Source: Galeruca laticollis (Eukaryota > Arthropoda > Insecta > Coleoptera > Chrysomelidae). From it: a stretch of 64,000 nucleotides of DNA. Position 1 is the stretch's first letter. Each line of letters begins with the position of its first letter. The position numbers were made by a program, and so were the translations under genes. The stretch covers positions 58,171,717 through 58,235,716 of the forward strand of contig OY998185.1 in assembly GCA_963921935.1 (NCBI GenBank), given 5' to 3'. This document shows positions 42,713 through 57,700 of the stretch, piece after piece. The notes below the pieces were generated by a model. The model had not been told where the DNA came from and made no database searches. It saw only the letters and a program-made list of their open reading frames with translations.

Positions 42713-45700
42713 CGTTAAAGTGACAGAACTTAGATTTTATCAACCTGAAGGACAAAGGTTCAAATCCCACTCTAGTAAGGGCTTTTTCCCCTTGCCAACC
42801 AGCACTGAGACATCGTGGTAAGGTACGCCTCACAGCCCCAGCCCCTTTCTCCGTAAGCCCGAAGGGCCCTAGGAGGGGTTGATCCTGGGAACCAACCACG
42901 AGGGCAGAGGGTGCTAAGAGTCTGCGGAGTCTAAGCCACTGCATATTAACTACATTACACATAGCAACTTATAACTGCCGTACACTCTCTAATCAAGCTA
43001 GGATTATGGAACTGGAAACAGAGGCAGCAAAAATAAAGTGGGATATCATGGGCATTAGCGAAGTAAGACGAAAAAATGAAGAACTCATAGAGCTTGAATC
43101 AGGGAATCTTCTATACCACCAAGGAACACCAACAGGAAGAACAAGCAGAGTAAGATTCCTAATTTAAAAAAACCTGGAAAAATAGAATCATAAGGATAAC
43201 AAGCACCTCAGACAGAGTAGCCAGCATAACACTAAGACTCTCCAAAAGATATACTATCCAGATAATTCAGGTATACGCCACAACAATCAGCCATAGTGAC
43301 GACGAAATAGAAGAATTCGATAATGAAATAACCCAAGCGCTCAGCAACAACAATAGTTACTTCAAATACATAATGGGAGACTTTAATGCCAAAGTATGAC
43401 ACAGGAAAGACCAAGAAAAAGGAATGGGGAAATATGGATTTGGAGAAAGGAATGAAAGAGGAAAGAGATTAATACAGTTCGCTCACTTTCAGAACATGTA
43501 TGTGGCAAACTCCTTCTTCAAGAAGAACCCTAATAGGAAATGGACGTGGGAAGCACCCGGTACAACTATCAAAAACGAAATAGACTCTCACCAATAAAAT
43601 TAATACAGTAAAAGATCTAAGCACACTAAACAATTTCACTACAAGAAGCGATCATCGACTAATTAGAGCTCGACTGGTCTTATATATAAAACTAGAAAGG
43701 TCAAGACTAATCAAAACCATCACAACGAAAAACATAAACAACGAAAGACTGAAAGAGAACGCTCGCCAATATGAAGCTATACTCGAAGAAAGACTACAAA
43801 AAGTGGAATATAACAACCCTGAACTGATGGACATAATTCTAAACTGCGCCGTAGAAGTGGGAGGTCAGCAACAACGAAGTGAACACAAAAAACTGACTCC
43901 GGAAACAAAAGCACTATTCCAAAAACTAGGAGAAATTAAAAAGAGAACAAACATTCAAAGAATTGAATACACCGAACTGTGCAAGACGATACGAAAGAAA
44001 ATCGCAGAAGATATCTAAACTGGTACAAACAACAATAGAAAACCGTAAGAGCTACAAACATGCAAAAAGAGCACTGATAAAAGGGAAAAGACAGATAGTT
44101 GCATTAACTGATGGAAACACAAGAGCCACAGACAGGAATAAAATAATAGACCTAGTAGCCAAATTCTATGGAGACCTATACAAGGCACGTGAAAATTTGA
44201 GAGAAATAATAGAACATTCAGAAGAGGACATACCAGAAATATTGGTGGAGGAAGTAGAAAAGGCACTGAAAAGCATGAGAAATGGCAAAGCAGCGGTAAA
44301 TGACGGCATCACGACCAAAATACTCAAATATGCAGGAGCTAAAACATGGAAGTACCTTGCCAAACTATACACGAGCTGTCTGATGTCCAGGAGCATACCT
44401 AAAGAGTGGAACAGCGCCCTTAAAGTGTTGATACACAAGAAAGGCAGCAAATAAGACATTAGGAACTACAGACCAATAAGTCTACTACCAGTAACGTACA
44501 AGGTATTCACAAAGATCATTCACAACAGAATACAAAACACACCAGACTCTGCCCAACCACGAGAACAGGCTGGATTCCGCAAAGGCTACAGTACAATAGA
44601 TCACATCCATACCTTCAAAGAGGTTATCTTATCAGTCGAACCAAAGAATACGACCAACCACTAGCACTAGCCTTCATTGACTTTGAGAAAGCATTCGACT
44701 CTATATATCCCAGAGCAGTAAATAGTAAATAGTAAAAATGCCCTAACAGAACAAGGGGTCGACAAGCCATAAATTGAGACCCTAGCAAATATACATAGGG
44801 AAGCCAAAGCGAGAGTCAGGATATATGAGGGCACTCCAGAATTCCCCACCAGCAGAGGAGTTAGACAAGGAGACGCAATATCACCAAAGTTATTTACGGC
44901 AACACCAGAAAGCATCTTCAGAAAATTAGACTGGAACAACACAGGTCTGAATATAGATGGAGAATACTTGAACCATCTAAGAATCGCTGATGACATCATC
45001 CTGATGGCGAGTAACCCTGGCGAAATGCAACAACAGATAAATGAATTAAATACAGCAAGCAACGAAGTAGGCCTTAAAATAAATTTGAGTAAGACCAAGG
45101 TAATGTATAACGAACTAATAAACGCACAAGAAATAATAATGAATGACACTGCCATGGGTCAACTAATACACATATCAGGCTCCCTACTTCCAGAAATAAA
45201 TAGAAGGACCAAATTAGCATGGAGAACATTTGGACAGAACTCTATCATCTTCAAGTCTAGAATGTCACTCCGTTTGAAAAAAAAAGCAGTGCGTACTACC
45301 AGTACTAACATACGGCTGTGAAACCTGGACCCTGAAAACTGATATCATTAGAAAACTCCAGGTAACACAGAGGTCTATGAAACGATGCATGCTTGGAATA
45401 ACAAGGAGAGATAGAAAAGAGGTTGAATGGATCAGACAGAAAGCCCAAGTGATAGATGTCATTAATAGAATCAGATCCCTAAAGTGGCAATTGGCGGGGC
45501 ATCTCGCTAGAAGGACAGACGATCAAAGATAACGCAATTGTATCCCCGAGGCGTGAAAAGACCAACAATAGGCCCCAACTTAATATGGGACTACGATATA
45601 AAGAAACTCGCAGGATCAACTTGGGGCCGCATAGCTAACAATAGACAACAATATGGGCCCAAATGGAAATAGAATATATAAATATGTGAAGAGAGGCTAC

Positions 45701-48700
45701 ACCATAACTGGAAAATGGTTGAATGAGCACAATATTCAGTATCGAATATATTTTAAAAAGACTGCGAACTCACCGTAAATAAAATGAACGTCATGTGCAA
45801 CCGGTACAGCATTATACCCATCTCTTATATTGGTTTTCGAATTCTTCTCTGTGTATATCGTGTAATAACAAGGTAATTCTTCTTCTTTACTCCTATACGT
45901 AGCATTCAAAAACGATTTCACCGTCATGGGTTCACCTATATTTGTATAAATACCATAAAGATTATTTAACGGCACTAAATTCAGATGATCTTCTAAAGGT
46001 GATCCTAAAATGAATGTTAATATCAGTTACCGACGCTGTAGACGTATTTTTCACTTTTACCTTCTAACTTTTCTACTGATTCAAGCCTGGTGTCTAGAAA
46101 GTGTCTGAATATACTAGAAGGAGTCTTTTTTTCGACAAAATCTCCGTCAGCCTGACTATCTATATCAATAATTTTCTTATGTCGTATCTTAAAACACAGC
46201 CAAGCTGCGCCGAAAAGGTACATAATGAACTGGTAAAAGTAAATAGGTTGGAATGGATAGTGTTGCGTATCTAAACAACTCTCTGGATTTTCCCACAACA
46301 GTATATCAATATCAACTAGCTCAACGCCTGAAAAATAATTAAAATAATGATAGAATACAATGTGTCTAAAGACATTTTGAACATACAAAGTTGGCAGCAG
46401 TACTAACCTTCCTCTGTTACACGCAAATCTCTCAGTAATTGCCACAGGAAGAAACGGACTAAAACAGGTTTAAAATCCAAGTTTATATCACCTATCATTG
46501 ATTTAGATTTCGCAAATGTCGCGTATCTGAAAATAAATGATATCAATGTAATGTGCGTTACAAAAAATGGAGCGTATGAAAATAATGGGTGTAAGTGAAA
46601 TGAGATGGCCTCACTCAAGCTACTGAGATATAGTATAGCAAGTACGATTATAGAATAAGTATAATTAATCACAGAAACGAAGTAAAATATATCCGCAATT
46701 TTGTTCCAGTAAATGACAGAATCCTCTGCATAAAAATCAATACTACACCAACGGACACCAGCATCATTCAAGTTTATGCACCTACAACCAGATCAAAGTG
46801 GAAAAGAAATACAAAAATTCTTCGATTAGATTCACAATATCATCTACCAAAAGATGAATATTTTATACTAAAGGGAGATTTCAATGCAAAATAGGTATAG
46901 TACTGTAATGTTTTTCTCATTTATTAAAATTTTTTATTACGGGTGGGATAAATTTCAAACACTCGGTATGGCTACTTACGAATTTATTTAAACACTAACT
47001 CACTAACACTTAATTTATATATACTTAACTAATCACTTATATTTAATTTATATGCACACAAACTTGATTATTAATTAGCACTTTACTGTTCGGTGTATTT
47101 TTTTGTTTATTTCGCGAGATCACTTTATCAACTAACTCTTCCGCTGATCGGTCCTTATTTATATTAAACCCATTTTTACTAGAAAATTCCGGGCTGCAGC
47201 TTACACACACAAATAATTGATTCTGGCCTTTTCGAGATAAGTCTGGTCACAAAAACAATGTTTAGATAAGATAGTCCCAAACAGTTATAAAAACAATGCG
47301 TATCCGCCATAATTTTAATTTTTATACCTGGCTTAGACAGAGTCGGATTTAGGGTCTATACCAGTGTCCTGTTTCGTAACATTACCCCCTCCTTAAATGG
47401 AAGTTCCTCCTGGAACTTTTGTGTAGCCGAGACTGGATGTTTGAATCAGTAACTGGCCCCATTTCTACACTTTCCAATCTTATGGAAATAGCAGGGCACC
47501 GTCTTCATCGGATACTGATAACGGGGGTTGTAGCTGCAAATTAATATCTGGACACCGGTATCTCTAAAGATAACTTCTATCATGTTCCTGATAACTCGCC
47601 AATCCAACTGGTTACTCGCTATCTTAGACATAGCCAGTTTCTTCACGCTGGATTGTAACACATGGTCTCGGAGGTTACGAAGTGCTTCCCACACATCGCG
47701 GTAGGTAGATCGATCTTTAAATTCATCTTTAGTTACCACGTAGAAGACGTACCGCGAATTATGTTTCAGTTTCAGTGTCTGGCCTGGTGCTGGAATCTGG
47801 TCTTCAAGTATTTCTAATTGCCCGAACTTCTTTCGAAAGACGGTTGCCAACCCTCGTGCGTTCTTGATACGGGCGGGGATGTTGTATGCCAGTGAATAAT
47901 CTTCCGGGAGAGTGAACAAATTTTGTTATTGTTCCGAAGTGACTCCATATCTAGCTTTCCCGGTACCTCCATACGCGCCCATAAATTCATCGAAGGTGGG
48001 GTCAGACACATCTCGAATAAGGTTTACTCCTTCCTATATGTCATGGTCTCCTTCGAATGGCGCTAGTCGGTTTCGGTGAACTACTTTTGGTTTTCCGTTG
48101 GGGATCTTGCTTATGCGATATAAAACATCATCGAGCCTTTTCTTGATTAAGTATGGACCTTCCCAGGACTTTTGTAATTTTGGAGAAAATCCTTTTCTCC
48201 TCGTCGGGTTGTGTAACCATACTTTGTCCCCTTCTATAAAACCGCCTTCTGTGGCCTGCGTGTCGTACCGACTTTTCATTCTGGCAACTTGAAGATTTGT
48301 TCGAACTAATTCATGAATATCGTCCAGCCTTCTTCTCAATTGGATCGCGTAGTCTTCGCCCGCTAGATCTTCTCCAGGCCTACAGCCAAATTCCAGGTCA
48401 AAAGGAAGCCTCATTTCACGTCCAAACAGGATTTTCGCCGGTGTTTCACCCGTGGACTCATTGACGGCAGATCGATAAGCCAATGCGAATAGGGAAAGAT
48501 ACTGGTCCCAATCTCTCTGATGGCTGGATACTACTTTGGACAGGTATTTTCTCTCGACCATTCCATCTGACTGTGGATCTAATGCTGTTGTCCTGATCTT
48601 CTTCATTCCCAGCTTGTCGCAAATCTCCTGGAATAGATGGCTTCCAAAATTTCTTCCCTGGTCACTGTGGACTTCCAAGGGTTCTCCATATCGGCTGATA

Positions 48701-51700
48701 AATTCTTTCACCAATACATCCGTGACAATTGTGGCCTCTTGGTTCGGGATAGCGTAAATTTCCACCCACTTTGTTAAATAATCCATTACAACCAGTATGT
48801 ACTTGCTACCATTTTCTGTCGTCGGAAATGGTCCAGCGATATCTAATGCAATCCTTTCGAAGGGGCTTCCAACATTATATTGTTTTTAAATGAAACTCAA
48901 GGTCAAGACCTTGAGTTTCATTTAAAAGCACTAATATGAGCATATTCCACGAAGTAAGGGTCGAGACAGTCAATTTCATTATATTGTTTCATAGGTGCTT
49001 TTCTCTTGCGATGTGGTCCATTACTCGTAGCACAAGTCGTACATTTCTTACACCAGTCCTTCACATCGTCGGAGCTGTTCATCCAATAAAACCTTTCACG
49101 GACTCGCTGAAGGGTTTTCTTCACTCCCAGATGACCTCCCGATGGAATGTCGTGTAACTTCTTCAGTACCTCAGCTACTCTTGTTCTCGGGATAACTAGC
49201 TGTCTCCTCATCTCGGAACCATCATCGTTTTCAAGGACTCTTTTCAACAGCCCTTCTTCCAGGACAAGAGAGTCCCACTGAGCCCAATACGCCTTGAGTT
49301 TCGGTGAAAACTTTGACACTTCTTGCCAGGTAGATCGCCGATTTTCTTTCTTCCATTGCCGGATCATCTTCATCTTCAGCACAATACGCAGCGATTGGGA
49401 AGCTACCGTTCATTCGAAAACACGACCAGAGTCATTAGTGGAAGCTATGCTATCATCAGAGGAGGCCTGGAAGGCAACAAGTCGATTTGCAACAGAGGTA
49501 CTCCGAGAACTTCATCGTTTAGAAAGAGAACGTGCAAAAAATCGAAACACGTGAATAAAAAAGATTTCATTTAGACAGACAACTTCGTAGAACGAAACCA
49601 CCATGAATTCGACTTATAGAAGGAAGGGCGATTGTTAGATCCTCCCTCTGCGAAGTAATGCCTAACGGTGGTCCCGCGGGGGAAACAGCGGTACGAATAT
49701 GAATGGATAGTAAAGGGCGCGTCCTTTCCACAGGCCCACCCGTAAATGGGGAAAGAACGCTATAGTCTATTTCTTAATGTCTGTCAGCACAGTAGCCTCA
49801 TTAAATATTCAAATAGAAAATTATCTCTTACAGAGTGATCCTGAGAATTTTACAAGTAAATACTAAAATTCTAATGCAAAACAAGTATCTGTATCAGTTA
49901 TCTGTACATCCCTGTTTCAGCTCATAATACAATATGGTAATAAAACTGAACAATGCCAGCTAAACGATAAACAGTGCAACAGTGGCGGAGATTACGATAT
50001 TAGTTCATTTTGCTTATTTAAATAGATTCGGTCAACATTACAGTTAAATAAAATTCATTCGTTTAGGCCTATTAACAAGTTACATTTTCATTTTTATTAA
50101 ATTAAATTAATTAAAGGAAAAATAGTTTAATTCTCATAATTCAAATTTATTGACAATGAATTAATGTATATTAAGTAAAGTAAACATACCTTTTAGGGGA
50201 AATATAAAATTCAATCTATAGTATCATCGTCTTTGCTGGCCATACAAGAATCATCCGAAGACTCGTCGAGAGAGATCACTTCGGTTCTATAGTTTGTTTT
50301 CTCTTCCTCTTTAATTACATGATTCACAGCATCTCTCCAGTTCTCTTCAGTTATTGTTGTCAATGAGTACTTCATGAGTTTACGAACATCTTTCATTTTA
50401 GATGTTTTATTATGTCTAGCTACATATCCTTTCATTTGGGCCCATATTAACTCTATCGCATTTAATTCACAATGATATGGCGGCAAACGAAACACTGTTA
50501 TCACACGATTCTTGGCTATTTCATCGATAACAAACTTTTTAAATTGTAGCTTGTGATCTGAAGCAACCTTTAAAAGTTCTTTTTTTCAAAATATCATCTT
50601 CAAATGGTATATCTTTTACGATTAACCAGTTTCTAATACCCGCTTTTCTCCAAGAGGTAGATGGAAGATTTTTTGTTAATCGCGAATGATAAGTGGCATT
50701 GTCCATAACGATTACAGCATTATTTGGAATTAATTCGACCATCTGTGTAAAATACATCTGCAGTCATTTCTTCATGATAGTCTTAACCCTTGATTGCATC
50801 CAATATACGTTATTATTAGTCGGCGACCTTTACCGATAGGAGTTTTCAGTCCAGTAGATAAACATTCTATGAAAGCTCGACGACTGGTTTGAATACTTTT
50901 GTCCTGCCATATTTTTTTCACCGAATGTCCTTCATTGAGCCATGTCTCATCTAGATAATAGATTTGTCTTCCCTCCTGTCTGTATTTTTGGATATCTCGT
51001 AAATACTGGCGTCTCCAACATATTATTTCTTCGTTGTCGATTAGCACTGATTTGCGACTCTGCTTCTCCAAAGTAAAATTTAGTTTGTGTAATATTTTCC
51101 ACAAAGTTTTTCGCCCTATGTCAGGCAAATTCTCGTCCTCCTTCACCATTCTTAGAATTCTGTCAAGGGTTGGGACCTCTTTTTTAAAATATAATTCATG
51201 TAGTTTTCGTCTTATTGTATTTTGCATATGTTCATCAAGGTCAAATGGTTTTCTTCCAGTTGACTTTTTAGGTGGAGATATATTTCCATTTTTCCTCTCT
51301 CTTAGAAGCCTGTAAATAGTAGATTCATTAACGCCTGTCATATTGGAACATGTCGAAACTATATTTCTAACAGTAGCAGCCGGCATTTGATGTACAACAG
51401 CATCATGCACATTTTACATTACAGTCTTCGTTTGTAAGCTAATCACGCTCTTACACTTTACTGGGGTAAAACTTGAAAACCTTTTTCACAACACAGTTAA
51501 CACTTATGGAACATAAGCAACTCTAAGCAAAACAAATTATACAAATTTGGGCGAAACCAAGTTTCACCGTATATACCTGCAAAATTTCTAAGTAATCATT
51601 GGGATAATCCCTAGTAGGACCTTATTGTAATGTTTCTTGGAAATGTTATTATCAACATTTCAAAAATCAGAAAGTAATTATCTGGAGAATGAATTGATAA

Positions 51701-54700
51701 ATGGTTTGTTAATATGTCTCCCAAGAATTGACCTGCTTCAATATTCAGTCAGAATAGTTGCGTTACAAGATTATTTCAAAAATAATTTATTGTTTTAACT
51801 GTATGTACTCTGCAAATGTATGAAGGTCAGTTAGTTGTTTCAACTAACCGAATTTACATTTATATTACCTTTATATATCAGATCAGGTATAAAATTAAAT
51901 AGTAAATAAATTCCTTAGATGAACTGTGATGCTTATGCTTTACTACCTGACTAGCATCTGTGACTTTTCGCGTGCTGTCAGTCAATAAGAAACAGACTAT
52001 AGGTCCTTCCAGAAGGACCACCCGCATTGAACGTGTTAAGGTTATGAAGATCTGACCACATTCTCACATACTCAATTAATATCGATAGAAGACATTTACT
52101 TTTCGTATATCAGCTTTAACTTTGGAAGATATATAATTATAGCATTTTTCAATTTCTTCAGTTCTTTCGTCTTTAGCAACCTTATTTTTTCTTGTGGGTC
52201 GTTCATTTCTAGATCATTATCTCCAGTTTCTGGTATACCATCATAATTCATTACAAATAAAGTCCCTCTGTGATATCTGAAAAATAACAGTATATGAAAA
52301 AAAAACAAATACAATCGTTTTACTTGTATCTGCCACTTAATTATTTATTTTCAGGATGCAGTTTACAGCGCTGTTTTAACAATTCTACAAGTAAGGTCTT
52401 TATTTAGAGAAACGAACAGCTGGACATCTACATCACAGGATCTGGGACGACAGAATAAACAGGACCAGAACTTGACAATAAGAGGAAGAAGAAGAACAAA
52501 CAAATTGTGACTGTACGATCCGATGTTGAGGGTCTCTAATTCGATAACTCCTATGAAGAGAGTTAAGTGATCGGACTATACTATTTACCCCAAAATAATG
52601 TTTGACCTCGGGTTTTAATTATTAAGATACCAAATTAAATGGCCGGTGACGAATAGAGATTTACTCACTTCACGTTTCTCCAGTCTTCACAAACGCTTGG
52701 AAACTTATCTTAACCCTAGAGTGGGCGCGTGATTTATTTTGGCAACAACAGGCGCATCCGTCTGACAGACCGTATTGACAAAAAAGTGTTTTATTTAGTT
52801 TAAATTTAATTATACTTGTATTTAAACGTGTTTAACTATATTTATTATCAGAAAAATACAATAATAACATTTAGAAAGTATTTTAACAAAGTTCTAATAT
52901 TCCTTTGTCCCTACAACACAACATAAAACTTATTATAATTTTAGATTTATACATAGTTAGTTTTCAAAACATTCATTACAAATAACACCAATGTGTTCCA
53001 AGCACATATATTTATAACATTTGCGACAAAAAAGCGCATCTTTCTACTTTTTCTAGAGCTGCATATTGCACATCTCCCGGTTTGTTGGTTTGGTGGAGCA
53101 ACTGCTTGAGCTGTGTCGGGGTTTCCAGAAATTTCTTGTAGTCTATTCCTTAAAGTTCTTGGAATAGTCTGCAGGTTTGATCGAACAGATAAGTGTAGTT
53201 TAATAAGTTCTAATGCTAAAGTTCTCAAGAATCCGCGCCTCTTTTGAGTGGAATTTGGATTATTTGAACAAAATACTACAAATGAGTTTATGCCAGCCAA
53301 ATTTAGAATTGAGTAAAATATAACCATTGGCCAGCGCCTTGTATTTCTCGCAACATTGTAATTGGCGCAAAGTTTGTCAACAACATCCACACCTCCTTTG
53401 GTATTATTGTAGTCAATAATAATTTCTGGCTTTCCAGATTGTTTGTCGATATTGTCGTCATGATGCAAAGATGAAATGAGCACAACATTTTTCTTTTTTT
53501 TTTGGGATATAGGAAACAATGGTGCAGTTTTTCGTAAATCCAAACATACTTGCTCCAACTGGATGTGTCGGACTGGAAAACTCTACAGGTAGTTCCCTTT
53601 TATTCTTACGGATGGTCCCTATAACCGTAAGTTTAAAATCTTTCAACAGGGTTTCCACAAGGGGCATGCTGGTAAACCAATTATCTAACGTTAAATTTCT
53701 TCCGGATTTTTTAATTACATCGCAGAGCCTTACTACAACTGCACCAGGACTATTGCTTTCCTTATATGGACCATCTGGTTGTAATCCAACGTAAACTTCA
53801 AGATTACTTGTGTAAAAAGTTTTGGCGTCAGAAAGAGCAAATATTTTGATACCGTATCGATTCGGTTTGGAAGGTATATATTGCCTGAAGCTGCATTTGC
53901 CTCTGAAACCTTCAAGCTTCTCATCAATGGTGACGTATTCAGATAGACTATAGCCAGTTTTGCACTTATTGACGAATAAATCGAATAGTTCTCGAATAGG
54001 AGCTAATTTATCCACAGATTTTCTTGCCTCTCTAGTTTCTTTTCTGTCAAATCTTAAACAACGTAATAAAAATATAAATCGCTTGATTGACATTGCTAAC
54101 CTGAAAATTTCTACCCCGGATCCATCTGATCGCCATAATTCTTCAACATTCAAACGATTTGCTTTTATAACACCAGCATACAACAGCACTCCTAAACAGG
54201 CTTGCATTTCAATAGCATCGGTCGGTTTGGCGTCCCTGTCCCTCTCAAAATTAGAACTGACTCAATATACGCGTTTGTGTTTTCAACAAGAATGTTCAAC
54301 ATTTCATCATCTATAAAGAATTTAAAAATATCTTTGTGATTTTTCAAGGAACGCGTACCTAATCTCGAAATTGGAAGACGTAACACCTTATTTTCACTTC
54401 TTGTTCTAACTCTTTTAGGCGGTAAATGTTTTTCCCATTTAGTCTTCTTATCTTTTCCTATGAAAAAGGCAGAAATAGTAGCACCTGTCTCATGATCAGA
54501 GATATCTTCTTCCGATTCTCTTCCCCCTACTCTTTCTTCAACAAAATCGATTTCACCTTCTGACTCACTATCATCATACTTTTCATCCCGCTCTTCATCA
54601 TCTGTAGATACCACTTCCATAAGGTGTTCAAGACGTGCTTGCTCCCGTTCATATAAATCCATATCTAAAACAACAAATAATGTCACTTACCATTTTTCTG

Positions 54701-57700
54701 TTGCAAGTCAAAAAAATTGGTTGATAAAATAAATCTAAAATTTATTCCCACATAATAATTTTAACTCACAAAAAACTCTCAAAATGAGTTTTATTATAAT
54801 GATTTTATCATATAAAGTTGTTTAGCATGTATATTAACCTACCTCTATTATTTAAAGAATTGTAAATCGCACAACAAAACTAGTACACCAATAGGCGCGT
54901 CCGTCTCATAGACCGAAATATCAATAACTTGACACACACTAAACGACTACGATTATCATTTAACACTGATGTGCAGATCCATAAACCAGGAAGGTACAAG
55001 CATGGTGGGGACTCAGAGTTTACGCGCATGATACTATAACTGAGAAGATAAACCCACGCGCATGTATAAGCCCATCTCTCTCGCACGCCTGACGTCACTC
55101 GGAGACAAATTTCGCATCAGCAATGGTCAGTTTTATAATGGCGTTTAACGGTGTTGGTGTGTGTTTTATTTTTTATTTAGTTTCTTTACAGAAGAATGTG
55201 CGTAAAGCTTATTAAAGTATAATTAAAAACCTTGATACATACGACAACGATGTGGATCATTCTGAAATATTTACTGGACAAATGTTTGGGGCTTTAAATT
55301 TACCTAACAATATTGAACATGCTGGACGAAAAGATTCTGCTGAAGTTGAGGAAAAAGATATCAAAGTGCATGTCCAACAACTTGAATATATAGATAATTA
55401 AAAAAAAGATTAATCGTAGTAGAGTAGGGTAAACATTTGCGTTTAAAAAAGATATACATCCTTGAGCAAAAGTTGAGCTGGCGAATGGACAGCCAAGGAA
55501 AACCAAATCACACAAGAACTTGAATGGGATGGTATAGAAAATTTGACAGGGTTTATTGCATTAGAGTTACAGAAAATAAATTTGGTTATATTCCAAACAG
55601 CAATGAAATGTAATTTTTCTGGGTAACCCATCTTTCCGAAGGCGATCTACTAAAACCAAATCCAGATTTTCTAACTGAATGTAATGAACTCGACTAAATT
55701 TTTAAAAACGGATTTAGCAGAATCTGTTAATTTAAGTATAGTAAATTTTATGAATAATATATATCTATTGAATAGATTAAACAAAATTGTAGACTAGTTA
55801 TTACTTCTTGCATAAAAGTAAAATAAAACAATTTTTTTAAAAAAAATTCAAAATCCTCGCACTACGGTGTAAAATTTTTAATCTCCATTTTTGTTTTTAT
55901 TTGTAAAAGAAAGTAGACAAGTTATTACTATGCGCTTACAAATAATTAAAATATACTTTTTTAATAATAATCCAAAAATTTTTAATCTCAGTTTTCGCTT
56001 TTTTTTTTGAAAAAAATCTATTAATATTTTATCAGAAAATTTTCTTATTGATAAAGACTGGTGCATAATGCGAAACCAATTTCGAAAATATTAAATTTGT
56101 TTCTTTTTATACAGGGTGTTCGAAAGACATAACAGAGGAGGAAGTCCTAAAATCAATGTCGGAAATGAAAAACAATAAGGCTCCAGGTGATGACGACATC
56201 GTGATTGAGGCAGTTAGGGAAGGTGGAGAACAACTGTTAAAGGCCATAACAAAATTATTCAATGAATGTCTTATGGAAACCACAACACCTACGAACTGGA
56301 ACAATGCAATCATAATCATCATGCATAAGAAGGGCAACATTGCCGATCTGAAGAACTATAGACCAATTAGCCTGCTTTCTCATTTCTATAAATTGTTTAC
56401 CAAAATTCTAACTAAGCGTCTAACATCGAAATTGGACTTGTACCAGCCGACAGAACAGGCAGGTTTCCGATCCGGATACGGAACAAATGACCATCTGCAA
56501 GTTATTAAGACATTGATCGAGAAGTCCGTTGAGTACAAGCCACTCGTGTTAATTTTTGTGGACTACGAAAAGGCGTTTGATTCCATCAAGCACAGCGAGA
56601 TGTTTAAAGCACTTGCCGACTGCCGAGTAGACCACAGATACTCTGCTATACTGCAACATATATACGAAAATGCACAGCGAGCGTAAGACTCCATGAAGAG
56701 ACAGATAGATTCAGAGTGCAGCGCGGTGTACGACAAGGCGACACAATCTCCCCTAAACTATTTACCACTTTGTTGGAGTATATGTTCAAGAGTGTCGAGT
56801 TGGAGAATATGGGTATAAATATTAACGGTGAAAATTTCAGTCACCTTCGGTTCGCTGACGATATTGTACTGATTTCAGATAGCTTGGATAAGGCAGAGAA
56901 ACTGCTTATGAGACTAACATCTGCTTCACATAAAGTTGGGCTTAAAATCAATCCATCGAAAACAAATTTCATGACTAATCTAGTCCCAAGCCGAAGCTAC
57001 TTAGTAGAAGGAAAAGAAATTTTCCAAGTAACATCCTACAGATATCTGGGCCATGATATTACGATTGGCAGGGACAATCAAACCTGCGAAATCAAAAGAA
57101 GGATAGGACTAACCTTAACTCTAACACGAAAATCGGTAAATAAAGTAAGAGTGGCCCAGCGAGCCATGGAACGCTCCATGTTGGGGGTCACGCTGAGAGA
57201 CAGGATTCCGAATGATCGAATACGTCAGAGAACAGGGGTTACCGATGCAATCCAGCGAATAACATATCTAAAGTGGAACTGGGCTGGACATGTCGCAAGA
57301 ATGACCAACGAAAGATGGACCAAAAAGATCATAGAGTGGAGACCTAGGCAAAATGCGTTCAGGAACAGAGGTCGTCCGCCGACCCGGTGGACGGATGACA
57401 TAAAAAGAGTAACACCAAATTGGATCCAAGATGCCCAGTATCGAAATAAATGGAGATCGTTAACGGAGGCCTATGTTCAGCGGTGGACGAGACAGGCTGT
57501 TTGATGATGATGATGTTCGAAAGATACAAAAAAATGTAGGCTTAGAAAACCAAAAAATATAGGATTATCAAAAAATTTGCCATAGCAAAAATAAAGTTTC
57601 TAATTAGCCAAAAACAAACATTTTTTCGGAAAGTTTTCTGTTTCAGAGAAAATTGAGTGGAAATTTAGAAATTGAATCAGTTTTTTGCATTTGCTTATTT

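Larger units (their letters stand above)
46904..49410 (-). mobile_element. Ty3/gypsy retrotransposon remnant with macro domain
   Basis: The 3' LTR (46904-47381), a polypurine tract (AAGGAGGGGGTAA just upstream of it on the minus strand), a macro-domain reading, and integrase are present. Everything upstream of the integrase zinc-binding domain is missing; the copy is cut at about 49410, where unrelated LINE sequence starts. No second LTR is present in the window. Confidence 0.85.

Noticed and set aside
42770..42780. A functional tRNA gene
   Set aside because: Only a B-box-like stretch and a weak A-box-like stretch are present; no acceptor stem or clear anticodon arm could be paired.
42639..42962. 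Minus frame of 107 codons
   Set aside because: Reverse of the RTE leader plus (TA)n translated as Ile-Tyr; no domain.
46023..46061. Extension of the RSPH10B-like exon to a stop, or a donor at 46030
   Set aside because: The donor at 46030 would leave an intron of only 26 bases; the donor at 46060 gives 56 bases and the same phase.
46403..46771. Minus frame with hydrophobic segments upstream of the RSPH10B-like exon, like a membrane protein
   Set aside because: Only the last part (46526-46408) is an exon; the rest is intron plus the reverse of a LINE endonuclease fragment.
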